Source: Actinomadura cremea
GTDB taxonomy: Bacteria; Actinomycetota; Actinomycetes; Streptosporangiales; Streptosporangiaceae
Direction of reading: 5' to 3'
Assembly (NCBI RefSeq): GCF_014648495.1
Contig: NZ_BMRF01000013.1
Span: 1-64,000 of the forward strand
Length of the DNA: 64,000 bases
A program made the position numbers and the translations under genes. Positions 1-8,117 of this stretch are shown here, one piece after another (the stretch's first letter is position 1; every line of letters starts with the position of its first letter). The notes below the pieces were generated by a model. It saw nothing but the letters and a program-made list of their open reading frames with translations. It made no database searches and was not told the origin of the DNA.

Positions 1-2691
1 CCGGAACGCCTCCGTACCGCCATCGCCCTCGGCGACCCACACCAGCCGCCGCACGAGGTGCCCGACTAGAGGGTGCGCCGCCAGGTGCGTGCGGAACTCG
101 TCCGGCGTCCAGCGGCGGCTCGTGGCCATGGCGCGTTCGAGGCGGTGGAGCTGGTCGGCCGCGACGGCGCGGACGTCCTTCTTCAGCGCGGCGAACGCCT
201 TGTGCGCGGCGGGCGCGAGGTCCGGGTCGTCCTTCGCGCCGGGCTTCGGCAGGGCCTTGCGCAGCTTGCCGGACTCGTCGCGGACGAACGGCTTGAGCTG
301 CTCGTCGAACCCGACCGTGAACCGGCGCGGGCCGTAGTCGAGCGTCATCGAACCGGCGGCGTCCAGTCCGAAGTTCGGGACGAGCCGGTCCGCGAGCTGC
401 TCGGAGGTCAGGCCGCGCGCCTCCGCCACCTCGGCGATCTTCTCCTGCGCGCGGGCCCGCAGCCCCTTGTACTTCACCTTCTGCGAGATCGAGTGCAGGT
501 GCATCAGCGCGACGTCGGAGCCGATGCGCGCGAGGACGTCCAGGCCCGTGACGGCGTACCGGTGCCCGCCCTCCCCCGGCCACGCCCGGATCAGCGGGGC
601 GAGCCGCCGGACGGCCTCGTCGTCGCCCGAGTTGCCGAGCTGCGTGAGCGCCCAGCTCTCCTTGGACGGGCGGCCGAGGTCCAGCCAGTGGGCGAACACG
701 CTCCAGCCCAGCTCGGCGAGGGACGCGGGCTCGAACGCCGCGCGCAGCTCGTCCGTCCCGTACGGGACGGGCAGGGCCAGCAGCTCGAGGAGCCCGGGGA
801 CCGCGGACGCGGGCAGGCCGCGTCCCCCGCCGCGCAGCAGCACCTGCGGGAACGCCGCCCGCTCCACCCAGCCGCCGATCTTGGGCCGCTTGACGAGCCC
901 GGTCTGCGCGGGGTGCGCGGCGAGGAGCGCGCGCAGCTCGTCCGGCGCGGCGGGGAACGCCGCGACGACGGCGTCGAGACCGTGCCGGGACGCGAGGTGG
1001 CGCAGCCCGGACTCGGCGGCCGGGCGTTCCTTGGCGGGTCCGCCGAGCGCCGCCGGGGCGAGGTAGGGGACGGCGGCGGCCCCGTGCAGGTCGAACCACT
1101 CCCGTGCCAGGTCGGAGCCGCCGCTCACCCGGCCCGCCATGTCCACCGCCACGCCCGCCTCCAGGAGCGGCAGGACCGTCTCCCCGGCCCGGTCGACGGC
1201 CTTGTGCGCATCCATCCCGTACCGGGCGACGACGACCTTCCGCCAGTCCCCGTTCGTGTGGAAGCCGACGAAACCGTTCCACTCCGCCAGGACCGGGCGC
1301 ACCAGCTCCTCGGGACCGAACAGGAAGACGTTCAGCCCCTCCCACCCGAACCGGCGGCCCATCGCGGCGATGAGCTTCGGCCAGTCGGGGTCGGGGATCC
1401 GCTTGATCCCGCCGAGGTCGGTGGCGAGCCACTTCTCGCGCATGCCGTCCGGCCAGGCCAGGCGCGGTTCCGGGGGCTCCAGGCCGCGCACCACCGGCTT
1501 GACGGGCCGCGTCCAGAGCGGCGAGACCAGGCACGCGGGCAGCTCGTGCGCGGCCGCGTCGGGGAGGCGCCGCGCCGCCGCCGCCAGGATCGGCTCGACG
1601 CGGGCGCGGACGTCGTCCGGCAGGTCCGGGAGCGCCGCCGTGACCGGCTCCGCGTGCGCCCGCACATGCCGCTCCAGCGGCCCGGCCGCGTCCCGGGCCC
1701 GGGACGCGGCGAGGACGCGGACCGCACGGACCGGGAACCGCCGCATCGCCTCGGCCGGCAGCGCACCGGCGCGCCTGTCGTCCAGCCGGTCCAGCAGTGC
1801 CGCGAACGCCTCGTCCGAGGGCAGCACCGCCAGCGTCTCGAGCACGCGGCCGACGGCCTCCTTGCCGACGCGCTCGTGGTCGAGCACGTGGACGAGCCAC
1901 GGCACGAGGGCCGCGCCGAGCCCGTCCGCCATCGTCGCGAGGACGTCCGGCGGCAGGCGCTCCCGGTAGTGCCTCCCCCGGCAGTGGTCGAGTTGGGCGG
2001 CACGACCGAGCGAGCACCGCTTCAGGTCCTCCAGCGACCCCCACGTGACGCGCCCGCCGAGGAGTTCGTCGATCCGGTCCTGGCGGGTGGGGAACAGGTA
2101 GGCGATCATCCACGATGCCTGGAAGGCGTGGTCGTCCTCCCACTCCATCGCGTCCAGCCGCTCCGCCGCCTCCGCGTAAACGGCGCCGTCCGCCTCCGCC
2201 AGCAGGGCGCGCACCCGCGCCAGCACCTGCACGGCGGTGGCGTCCGGGGTGGGCCGGAGGCGCTTGCCCGACAGGGAGAGCCGCTCGTCGTCGGTGAAGT
2301 CGATCCTGCACAGTTCGAGCGCGGCTCGGGCGGCGAAGACGAGTCCGTGTTCGGCGGCCCAGGCGTCGACGAACACGAGGCACGCGTCCGTCCGCCCGTC
2401 CCGGTGCCGCGTGGCGGCCGAGGCGAGCGCCGCCGCGCCCGCCGGGTCCGGCTCGCCGTCCAGGTGGCGCCGCGCCGCCGCCGACCGCTCCGGACGCGCG
2501 GGCTCCTCCCCCACGAGGACCCGCACGCGGTCGGCGGCGTCCTCGAGGAGCCGCCGGGCCGCTTCGGGGTCGCCGGGTCCGACCGAAGGCACCCGGACTC
2601 CGCCGCGCCGGGGATGCACGGACCGGAGCCAGGACTCCGGGAGCACGAGCGTGTCCTCGTCCGGCAGCGGGGAACGGCGATGATCATCCAT
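1..2691 (-). CDS. DUF4132 family protein, C-terminus beyond window edge
   Basis: The reading frame runs open from the ATG at 2691 to base 1 (897 codons), so the last part lies outside the window. It begins MDDHRRSPLPDEDTLVLP and continues with the tryptophan and HPRR signature that also opens the seven paralogues at 42410-63624. The rest follows the family plan: a helical N-terminal region, a block rich in short alpha-helical repeats, then the conserved LDYGPRRFTVGFDEQ and HLVRRLVW segments that lead into the DUF4132 domain. DUF4132 is shared with E. coli YehI/MolR-like proteins; its biochemical function is not established. The gene is divergent from the PLP enzyme at 2795. No frameshift was seen. 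The family assignment is firm; the function is unknown. Confidence 0.85.
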   Translation of the reverse strand, partial: MDDHRRSPLPDEDTLVLPESWLRSVHPRRGGVRVPSVGPGDPEAARRLLEDAADRVRVLVGEEPARPERSAAARRHLDGEPDPAGAAALASAATRHRDGRTDACLVFVDAWAAEHGLVFAARAALELCRIDFTDDERLSLSGKRLRPTPDATAVQVLARVRALLAEADGAVYAEAAERLDAMEWEDDHAFQASWMIAYLFPTRQDRIDELLGGRVTWGSLEDLKRCSLGRAAQLDHCRGRHYRERLPPDVLATMADGLGAALVPWLVHVLDHERVGKEAVGRVLETLAVLPSDEAFAALLDRLDDRRAGALPAEAMRRFPVRAVRVLAASRARDAAGPLERHVRAHAEPVTAALPDLPDDVRARVEPILAAAARRLPDAAAHELPACLVSPLWTRPVKPVVRGLEPPEPRLAWPDGMREKWLATDLGGIKRIPDPDWPKLIAAMGRRFGWEGLNVFLFGPEELVRPVLAEWNGFVGFHTNGDWRKVVVARYGMDAHKAVDRAGETVLPLLEAGVAVDMAGRVSGGSDLAREWFDLHGAAAVPYLAPAALGGPAKERPAAESGLRHLASRHGLDAVVAAFPAAPDELRALLAAHPAQTGLVKRPKIGGWVERAAFPQVLLRGGGRGLPASAVPGLLELLALPVPYGTDELRAAFEPASLAELGWSVFAHWLDLGRPSKESWALTQLGNSGDDEAVRRLAPLIRAWPGEGGHRYAVTGLDVLARIGSDVALMHLHSISQKVKYKGLRARAQEKIAEVAEARGLTSEQLADRLVPNFGLDAAGSMTLDYGPRRFTVGFDEQLKPFVRDESGKLRKALPKPGAKDDPDLAPAAHKAFAALKKDVRAVAADQLHRLERAMATSRRWTPDEFRTHLAAHPLVGHLVRRLVWVAEGDGGTEAFR

Positions 2692-2794
2692 ACCGGGTCA
2701 ACGTAGGGCATGGCGCCGACGTCCCCGGGGGGTCGGCGACCGCGGCCGGTCCGGGGTGCGGGACGATGGTCGATCCGCATACGAGGAGGTCACA

Positions 2795-3904
2795 GTGGAG
2801 ATCGGGGACGGGACCCTGGCGGTGGGCGCGGGCCGCCCGCCCGCGGAGAAGTTCGCGCCGACGCTGCCGGGTCCGGCGTTCGCGGCGCACTTCCACCTTC
2901 CGGGCGAACCGACCGGCCCCTACACCTACGGCCGCGACGGGAACCCGACGTGGACGCTGCTGGAGAACGCCATCGGGGAGCTGGAGGGCGGCGCCGAGGC
3001 GACGGTGTTCTCGTCCGGGATGGCGGCGATCGCGGCGGTCCTGCTCTCCCAGGTGCGGGCGGGCGACGCGGTCGTGCTGCCGACCGACTGCTACCAGACG
3101 ACCCGCTCCCTCAAGGAGCGGCTGGAGTCCTACGGCGCCGAGGTCCGGATGGGCCCGACGGCCCGCGACGCGCAGCTCGAACTGCTCGACGGCGCCCGGC
3201 TGATCTGGCTGGAGACCCCGTCGAACCCGAACCTGGACGTGTGCGACATCGCCCGCATCGTCGAGGCGGCGCACGCGGGCGGCGCCCTCGTCGCCGTCGA
3301 CAACACCCTCGCGACGCCGCTCGGGCAGCGTCCCCTCGACCTCGGCGCCGACTTCTCGGTCGCCAGCGACACCAAGGCGATGACCGGGCACGGCGACGTC
3401 CTGCTCGGCCACGTCGCCACCCGGAGCCCCGAGCTGGCCGAGAGCGTCCGGTGGTGGCGCAAGACGGTCGGCGCGATCCCCGGCCCGATGGAGGCGTGGC
3501 TGGCGCACCGGTCCCTCGCGACCCTGCAGCTCCGCCTCGACCGGCAGTCGGCGAACGCCCTCGCGCTCGCCGAGGCGCTCCGCGACCGCCCCGAGGTGTC
3601 GGGGCTGCGGTACCCGGGCCTGCCCGACGACCCGTCGCACGACCTCGCGTCCCGCCAGATGCGGCGGTTCGGCTGCATCGTGTCGTTCACGCTCCCCGAC
3701 GAGGCGTTCGCCGAACGCTTCCTCGCCGCCCTCGCCCTGGTGACGCAGGCGACGAGCTTCGGCGGCGTGCACAGCTCGGCGGAGCGGCGCGGCCGCTGGG
3801 GCGGCGACGCGGTCGAACCGGGGTTCGTCCGGTTCTCGGTCGGCGTCGAGGACACCGCCGACCTCGTCGCCGACGCCCTGCGCGCCCTCGACGCCGCCCG
3901 CTGA
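2795..3904 (+). CDS. cystathionine gamma-lyase/synthase family PLP enzyme
   Basis: A 369-residue member of the Cys/Met-metabolism PLP-dependent family (fold type I), which catalyses gamma-elimination or gamma-replacement on cystathionine-like substrates in transsulfuration. Visible features are SSGMAAIAA in the cofactor-phosphate region, LIWLETPSNP with the expected aspartate-containing VDNTLATP stretch, and the PLP lysine in SDTKAMTGHGD (Lys194 from this start). The GTG at 2795 is preferred because AGGAGG lies 5-6 bases upstream; an in-frame ATG at 2756 would add 13 residues without a ribosome site. Exact reaction (lyase, synthase or methionine gamma-lyase) cannot be decided from sequence alone. 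It is followed after 52 bases by a co-oriented monooxygenase gene. Confidence 0.85.
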   Translation: MEIGDGTLAVGAGRPPAEKFAPTLPGPAFAAHFHLPGEPTGPYTYGRDGNPTWTLLENAIGELEGGAEATVFSSGMAAIAAVLLSQVRAGDAVVLPTDCYQTTRSLKERLESYGAEVRMGPTARDAQLELLDGARLIWLETPSNPNLDVCDIARIVEAAHAGGALVAVDNTLATPLGQRPLDLGADFSVASDTKAMTGHGDVLLGHVATRSPELAESVRWWRKTVGAIPGPMEAWLAHRSLATLQLRLDRQSANALALAEALRDRPEVSGLRYPGLPDDPSHDLASRQMRRFGCIVSFTLPDEAFAERFLAALALVTQATSFGGVHSSAERRGRWGGDAVEPGFVRFSVGVEDTADLVADALRALDAAR

Positions 3905-3956
3905 CCGGCCGTCCGCCGCCCGGCTGACCTGGCGATCGAGCGGGTATCAGACGGTC

Positions 3957-5489
3957 GTGAACGACGTCGTCATCGTCGGCGCCGGGCCGGTCGGACTCGT
4001 CACCGCGCTGCTGCTGGCCCGGTTCGGGGTGTCCAGCGCGGTGCTGGAGGCCGCCGACCGCCGCGACGCGACCGGTTCCCGGGCCATCTGCTTCCAGCGG
4101 GACGTGCTGGACGTGTTCGGCCGCGTCGGCTGCGGGGACGACCTCATCGCCCGCGGGGTGACCTGGACGACCGGCCGCACCTACTACCGGGGCACCGAGC
4201 TGTTCTCGGTGACCTTCCCCGAGCCGGGCGCGGGGGCGACCCCGCCGTGGATCAACATCTCGCAGGCCGAGGTCGAGCGGCGGCTGTGCGACCTCGTCGC
4301 GGCGGAACCGCTGGTCGACCTGCGGTACGGGCACCCGGTCGGCGGGCTCGACCAGGACGCCGACGGCGTCGAGGTCACCGTCGCGGGGCGGCGTCGCGTG
4401 CGCGGCGGCCACCTGGTCGGCGCGGACGGCGCGCACAGCACCGTCCGGCGGCTGCTGGGCGTCGGCTTCCCCGGCCGCTCGTTCACCGACCGGTTCCTCA
4501 TCTGCGACGTCCGCGCCGAACTGCCGTTCCCGAGCGAGCGGCGGTTCCACTTCGACCCGGAATGGAACCCCGGGCGGCAAGTGCTGGTCCACCAGTGCCC
4601 CGACTCCGTCTGGCGCATCGACTGGCAGGTGCCGCAGGACTTCGATCTGGACGCCGAACGCGCGTCGGGCGCCCTGGACGCCCGGATCCGCCGGATCGTC
4701 GGAGACGTCCCGTACGAGCTCGTGTGGACCACCGCGTACCGGTTCCACCAGCGGTGCGCCGAGACGTTCCGCGCCGGACGGGCGTTCCTGGCCGGGGACG
4801 CGGCGCACGTGTTCGCGCCGTTCGGGGCGCGCGGCCTCAACTCGGGCGTCCAGGACGCGGAGAACCTCGCCTGGAAGCTCGCCTTCGTCCGGCGGCACGA
4901 AGCGCCCGACCGCCTGCTCGGCACCTACGATTTCGAGCGGCGGGCCGCCGCGCGGGAGAACCTGCGGGTGACGTCCCGGACGATGGAGTTCCTGGTCCCG
5001 CAGACCCCGGAGCAGCACGAGCGGCGGATCGCCGCGCTGGAGCGCGCCCTGCGCGATCCGGACGACCGCGCGGAGATCGACTCCGGCCGGCTCGCCGAGC
5101 CCCACCGGTACCTCGACTCGCCGCTGACCACGCCGTCCGTCCTGCCCACCGGTCCGGGCGCGGTCCCCGGGGTGCTCTGCCCGGACGCGCCGTGCGTCGT
5201 CGCCGGCGAACCGACGCGGCTGCGCCGCCTGTTCGGCACGGGGATGGTCGTCCTCGTGGCCGCCGCGCGGCACGCGCCCGCCGCCGCCTCGGCGGCCGAC
5301 GTGCCCTGCACGGTCTACGCGCTGGACGAGATCGACGGAACGGGCGCGGTCCGGGCCGCACTGGACGCGGGCCCGGACGGCGCGTTCGTCGTCCGGCCCG
5401 ACGGCCACATCGCCGCCGCCCTGCCGTCGTCCGCCCCGCCCGCACTCCGCGACGCCCTCCACCGCGCCTGCGCCCGCCCGGCTCCGTGA
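3957..5489 (+). CDS. FAD-dependent aromatic monooxygenase (PheA/TfdB type)
   Basis: A 510-residue class A flavoprotein hydroxylase. The N-terminal dinucleotide fold carries GAGPVG (residues 8-13), the middle DG motif is VGADGAHSTVRR near residue 155, and the GD motif is AGDAAHVFAPFGARGLN near residue 280, which binds the FAD ribityl chain. The C-terminal ~130 residues have the thioredoxin-like layout common in phenol and antibiotic hydroxylases. Such enzymes use NAD(P)H and O2 to hydroxylate aromatic rings; the substrate is not predictable. Translation starts at GTG 3957. It may be co-transcribed with the PLP enzyme upstream and converges on the kinase gene 50 bases downstream. Confidence 0.88.
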   Translation: MNDVVIVGAGPVGLVTALLLARFGVSSAVLEAADRRDATGSRAICFQRDVLDVFGRVGCGDDLIARGVTWTTGRTYYRGTELFSVTFPEPGAGATPPWINISQAEVERRLCDLVAAEPLVDLRYGHPVGGLDQDADGVEVTVAGRRRVRGGHLVGADGAHSTVRRLLGVGFPGRSFTDRFLICDVRAELPFPSERRFHFDPEWNPGRQVLVHQCPDSVWRIDWQVPQDFDLDAERASGALDARIRRIVGDVPYELVWTTAYRFHQRCAETFRAGRAFLAGDAAHVFAPFGARGLNSGVQDAENLAWKLAFVRRHEAPDRLLGTYDFERRAAARENLRVTSRTMEFLVPQTPEQHERRIAALERALRDPDDRAEIDSGRLAEPHRYLDSPLTTPSVLPTGPGAVPGVLCPDAPCVVAGEPTRLRRLFGTGMVVLVAAARHAPAAASAADVPCTVYALDEIDGTGAVRAALDAGPDGAFVVRPDGHIAAALPSSAPPALRDALHRACARPAP

Positions 5490-5539
5490 CGTACGGAAAG
5501 CTGCCGGTGCGCGGTCGGCCGGTTCACCGACGGCCTCGT

Positions 5540-7216
5540 TCACCCGTTGAGGCGCTTGATCATCTCCCGGACGGCCTGCAGCGCCGGATCGTCCGCCCCC
5601 TTCAGGCGCTCGATGTCGCCGGCCAGCTCGTGCAGGTCTCGGACGGCGATGGTGGTGCGCCCCGCGCCGTGCAGGAGCAGTGCGATCTGGCGGCGCAGGT
5701 CGAGGACGCGGGTGTCGGCGGCGCCGTGCAGGCGGGTCTGGTCCCCGAGGACGTCGCGGAGCCGGGCCAGCGCGCGGTCGACATCGCCGGCGAGGGCGTA
5801 CCCGTTGGCCTCCCGCAGCCGGTACCGGAGGGCGGTTTCGGGATCGCGCGCACCGGCGGCGAGGGCCCGGTAGGCGGTCGCGGCGGCCGCGTAGTCGCCG
5901 GCCTTGAAGTGGACGTCGGCGAGGTCGGCGCGCACGGCGCGCGCCTCGGCGTGGTCGGTACCGAGAGCGTCGGCCGCCTCGGCGGCGGCTTCCTCGAGCA
6001 TGCGGACGGCCTCCCCGAAGCGGGACGCGCGGGCGAGGCGTTCCGCGCCGCGGCGGGTCCGGGCGACGTCGCCGAGGCTGAACGACGGTTCGTCCGGCGC
6101 GGACCCCCCGGACGGCACGGACGGCACGGACGGCACGGACGGCACGGACGGCACGGACGGCACGGACGGCACGGACGATGCGGACTCCGAGGGTTGCGCG
6201 GACGAGCTCGGAGGGGCGGTCACCGCGGACGACGCGAAAGCCTGTGGCCGCCCGGACGCGCGGGGCGGCCGGGATACTTGGGGCGGCCGGGATGCCTGGG
6301 GCGCGAGGTCCCGACCGGCGATGCCCGCGTACATGCGCGCGGGACTGCGGCCGCCGCGAACGGCTCCCGGCAGTTCCCGCGGACGGACGTGCGGCAGCAG
6401 GGCGTCGTACACCTCGTCGGCCGACGCGGGCCGGTCCTCCGGCCGTTTCTCCAGAAGGCGCCGGACGAGCACCTCAAGGTCCGCGGGGACGTCGTCGCGC
6501 AGGGTCCGGACCGGCGCGGGCTCGTCGTAGACGTGGGCGTGCATGTACGACACGTTGTCGGTGGCGTCGAACGGCGGCCTGCCGGTGAGCGTCTGGAACA
6601 GGACGCAGCCGAGCGAGTACAGGTCGGCGGCCGGGCCCGGACGACCGGCGAACTGCTCGGGCGCCATGTAGGCGAGGGTGCCGAGCATCCGCCCCGTGCT
6701 CGTCAGGCGGGAGCGGTCGTCCAGCGCGACGGCGAGGCCGAAGTCGAGGACCTTCACGGTGCCGTCCCGGTCGACCATGACGTTCCCGGGCTTGAGGTCG
6801 CGGTGGACGAGCGACTTGCCGTGCGCGTACGACAGGACGGCGCAGATCTGCGCGGCGACCGATGCCGCCGAGCCGACCGGCAGCGGGTCGTGTTCGGCGA
6901 CCAGGTCGTCGAGGTCGACACCGTCGATGAGCTCCATCACGAGGTAGAGCCGCCCGGCGAACGGCCCGGCGTCCACCTTGTCCGCGTCGTGCAGGACGGG
7001 GACGCCGGGATGGTCCATGCGCGCCGTCAGCCGGGACTCGCGGACGAACCTGCGCGTCAGCTCCGGGTCGTCGTCGAAGCGGACGAACTTGACGGCGACG
7101 CGACGGTCCAGGCGGGTGTCGGTGGCGCCCCACACCTCGCCCATCCCGCCCTTGCCGATGTGGACGGGGTCGAGTTCGTAACGGCCGGCGATGACCGTGG
7201 GTTCGAGCCGTGTCAC
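5540..7216 (-). CDS. Ser/Thr protein kinase with repetitive linker and TPR-like C-terminus
   Basis: About 558 residues from a GTG at 7216. The N-terminal kinase domain has a glycine loop GKGGMGEV (residues ~21-28), the VAVKFVRF lysine, catalytic HRDLKPGN near residue 140, DFGLA near 157 and the APEQF activation-segment end. It is followed by a low-complexity linker with seven Val-Pro-Ser units (around residues 348-368), then ~190 residues of helical tetratricopeptide-like repeats. No transmembrane segment is evident, so it is probably cytosolic. It lies 52 bases downstream of drmC on the same strand, so read-through from the DISARM operon is possible. A longer in-frame extension upstream of 7216 exists but overlaps drmC and lacks family similarity. 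Confidence 0.88.
   Translation of the reverse strand: MTRLEPTVIAGRYELDPVHIGKGGMGEVWGATDTRLDRRVAVKFVRFDDDPELTRRFVRESRLTARMDHPGVPVLHDADKVDAGPFAGRLYLVMELIDGVDLDDLVAEHDPLPVGSAASVAAQICAVLSYAHGKSLVHRDLKPGNVMVDRDGTVKVLDFGLAVALDDRSRLTSTGRMLGTLAYMAPEQFAGRPGPAADLYSLGCVLFQTLTGRPPFDATDNVSYMHAHVYDEPAPVRTLRDDVPADLEVLVRRLLEKRPEDRPASADEVYDALLPHVRPRELPGAVRGGRSPARMYAGIAGRDLAPQASRPPQVSRPPRASGRPQAFASSAVTAPPSSSAQPSESASSVPSVPSVPSVPSVPSVPSVPSGGSAPDEPSFSLGDVARTRRGAERLARASRFGEAVRMLEEAAAEAADALGTDHAEARAVRADLADVHFKAGDYAAAATAYRALAAGARDPETALRYRLREANGYALAGDVDRALARLRDVLGDQTRLHGAADTRVLDLRRQIALLLHGAGRTTIAVRDLHELAGDIERLKGADDPALQAVREMIKRLNG
6111..6173 (+). repeat. 9-bp minisatellite inside the kinase gene
   Basis: Seven perfect tandem copies of gacggcacg (+ strand). 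On the coding strand they encode seven Val-Pro-Ser units in the linker between the kinase and TPR-like domains. Because the unit is a multiple of three, copy-number change by slippage would alter linker length without breaking the frame. Confidence 0.95.
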
Positions 7217-7268
7217 GCCGCCATTCAACCGCTCGCGCGAGGGCCGCAGAGCGGAAACCCCCGGATCG

Positions 7269-8117
7269 TCACATACGCTCCAGGACGCCCGCGGCACGGA
7301 GCGCGTCGACGTGTTCGGCCGCGCGCCGCGGCGCCGTGCCGCCGCGGACCAGAAGGCCCGCCTCGATGTTGCTCTCCACCCCGGACTGGGTGAGGTTGGC
7401 GCTGGAGACGAGGAGCTCGCGCCGGTCCGCGACCGCGATCTTGGCGTGCATCCGGCCCCGGTCGTCGCCGCGTTCGTACGCGGGCCAGTGCCACATCTCC
7501 ACGCCCAGCCCATGGAACGCCGCGGCGGGCTCCTCCCCTGACAGCGCGCTGCCCGCGCCTTGCAGCGTCTCGACGACGATCTGGGCACGCACGCCGCGCA
7601 CGACGGCGGCGGCGAGAGCGTTGCGCAGCGGTTCGTACGGTTTCGCCGAGTACGTCATCAGCAGCAGTTCGCGCCGCGCCCGCTCCACCAGCTCGACGAG
7701 CACGCGGGCGGTGGCCCGAACGGGGACGGCGTGGCTCGTCGGGCCGCTCCAGACCGACTCGACGCGGACGGACGCGTCCCGGGCGGCCAGCGCGGTCGCC
7801 ATGCCCCGCAGGTACGCGGCGACGTCCGCGGCCGACAGGTCGTCCTCGCCGAAGGCGGCGTCGGCGATGCGGGTCACCTCGGCGGTGAACCCGGGCACGC
7901 AGTCGCGGATCGCGGAGAAGCGCCGCCCCTCGAACCGATCGGCGAGCGTCCGCAGCCGCGACGGTCCGAGCCGGACGGCGTCGCCGCCGACGGCGGTGTC
8001 GAACCTGTCCAGCGGCGTGCGGGCATCGCCTGCCCGCACACCCGGCTCGTCCGTGGGTTCGGCGCGGGGCATGCCGGCCCGGTCCGGGGGTGCCGCCGAG
8101 TCGTCCGGGGGCGTCAC
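7269..8117 (-). CDS. drmC: DISARM phospholipase D-like protein DrmC
   Basis: A 282-residue protein whose C-terminal half is a PLD-superfamily domain. The single HKD signature is MHAKIAVAD (H-x-K-x4-D), followed by LLVSSANLTQSG with the conserved asparagine; a preceding VLVELVERARRELLLMTYS strand-helix is typical of this fold. PLD-type nucleases or phosphodiesterases with one HKD motif usually dimerise to form the active site. The GTG start at 8117 overlaps the drmB stop in a GTGA, implying translational coupling. DrmC is part of the DISARM core, although its contribution to protection has been reported to be dispensable in one model system. The first ~30 residues are low-complexity and of uncertain value. 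Confidence 0.85.
   Translation of the reverse strand: MTPPDDSAAPPDRAGMPRAEPTDEPGVRAGDARTPLDRFDTAVGGDAVRLGPSRLRTLADRFEGRRFSAIRDCVPGFTAEVTRIADAAFGEDDLSAADVAAYLRGMATALAARDASVRVESVWSGPTSHAVPVRATARVLVELVERARRELLLMTYSAKPYEPLRNALAAAVVRGVRAQIVVETLQGAGSALSGEEPAAAFHGLGVEMWHWPAYERGDDRGRMHAKIAVADRRELLVSSANLTQSGVESNIEAGLLVRGGTAPRRAAEHVDALRAAGVLERM

Noticed and set aside
6111-6173. Regular short repeats that might suggest a CRISPR array
   Set aside because: Units are directly adjacent with no spacers and encode Val-Pro-Ser in frame within the kinase.
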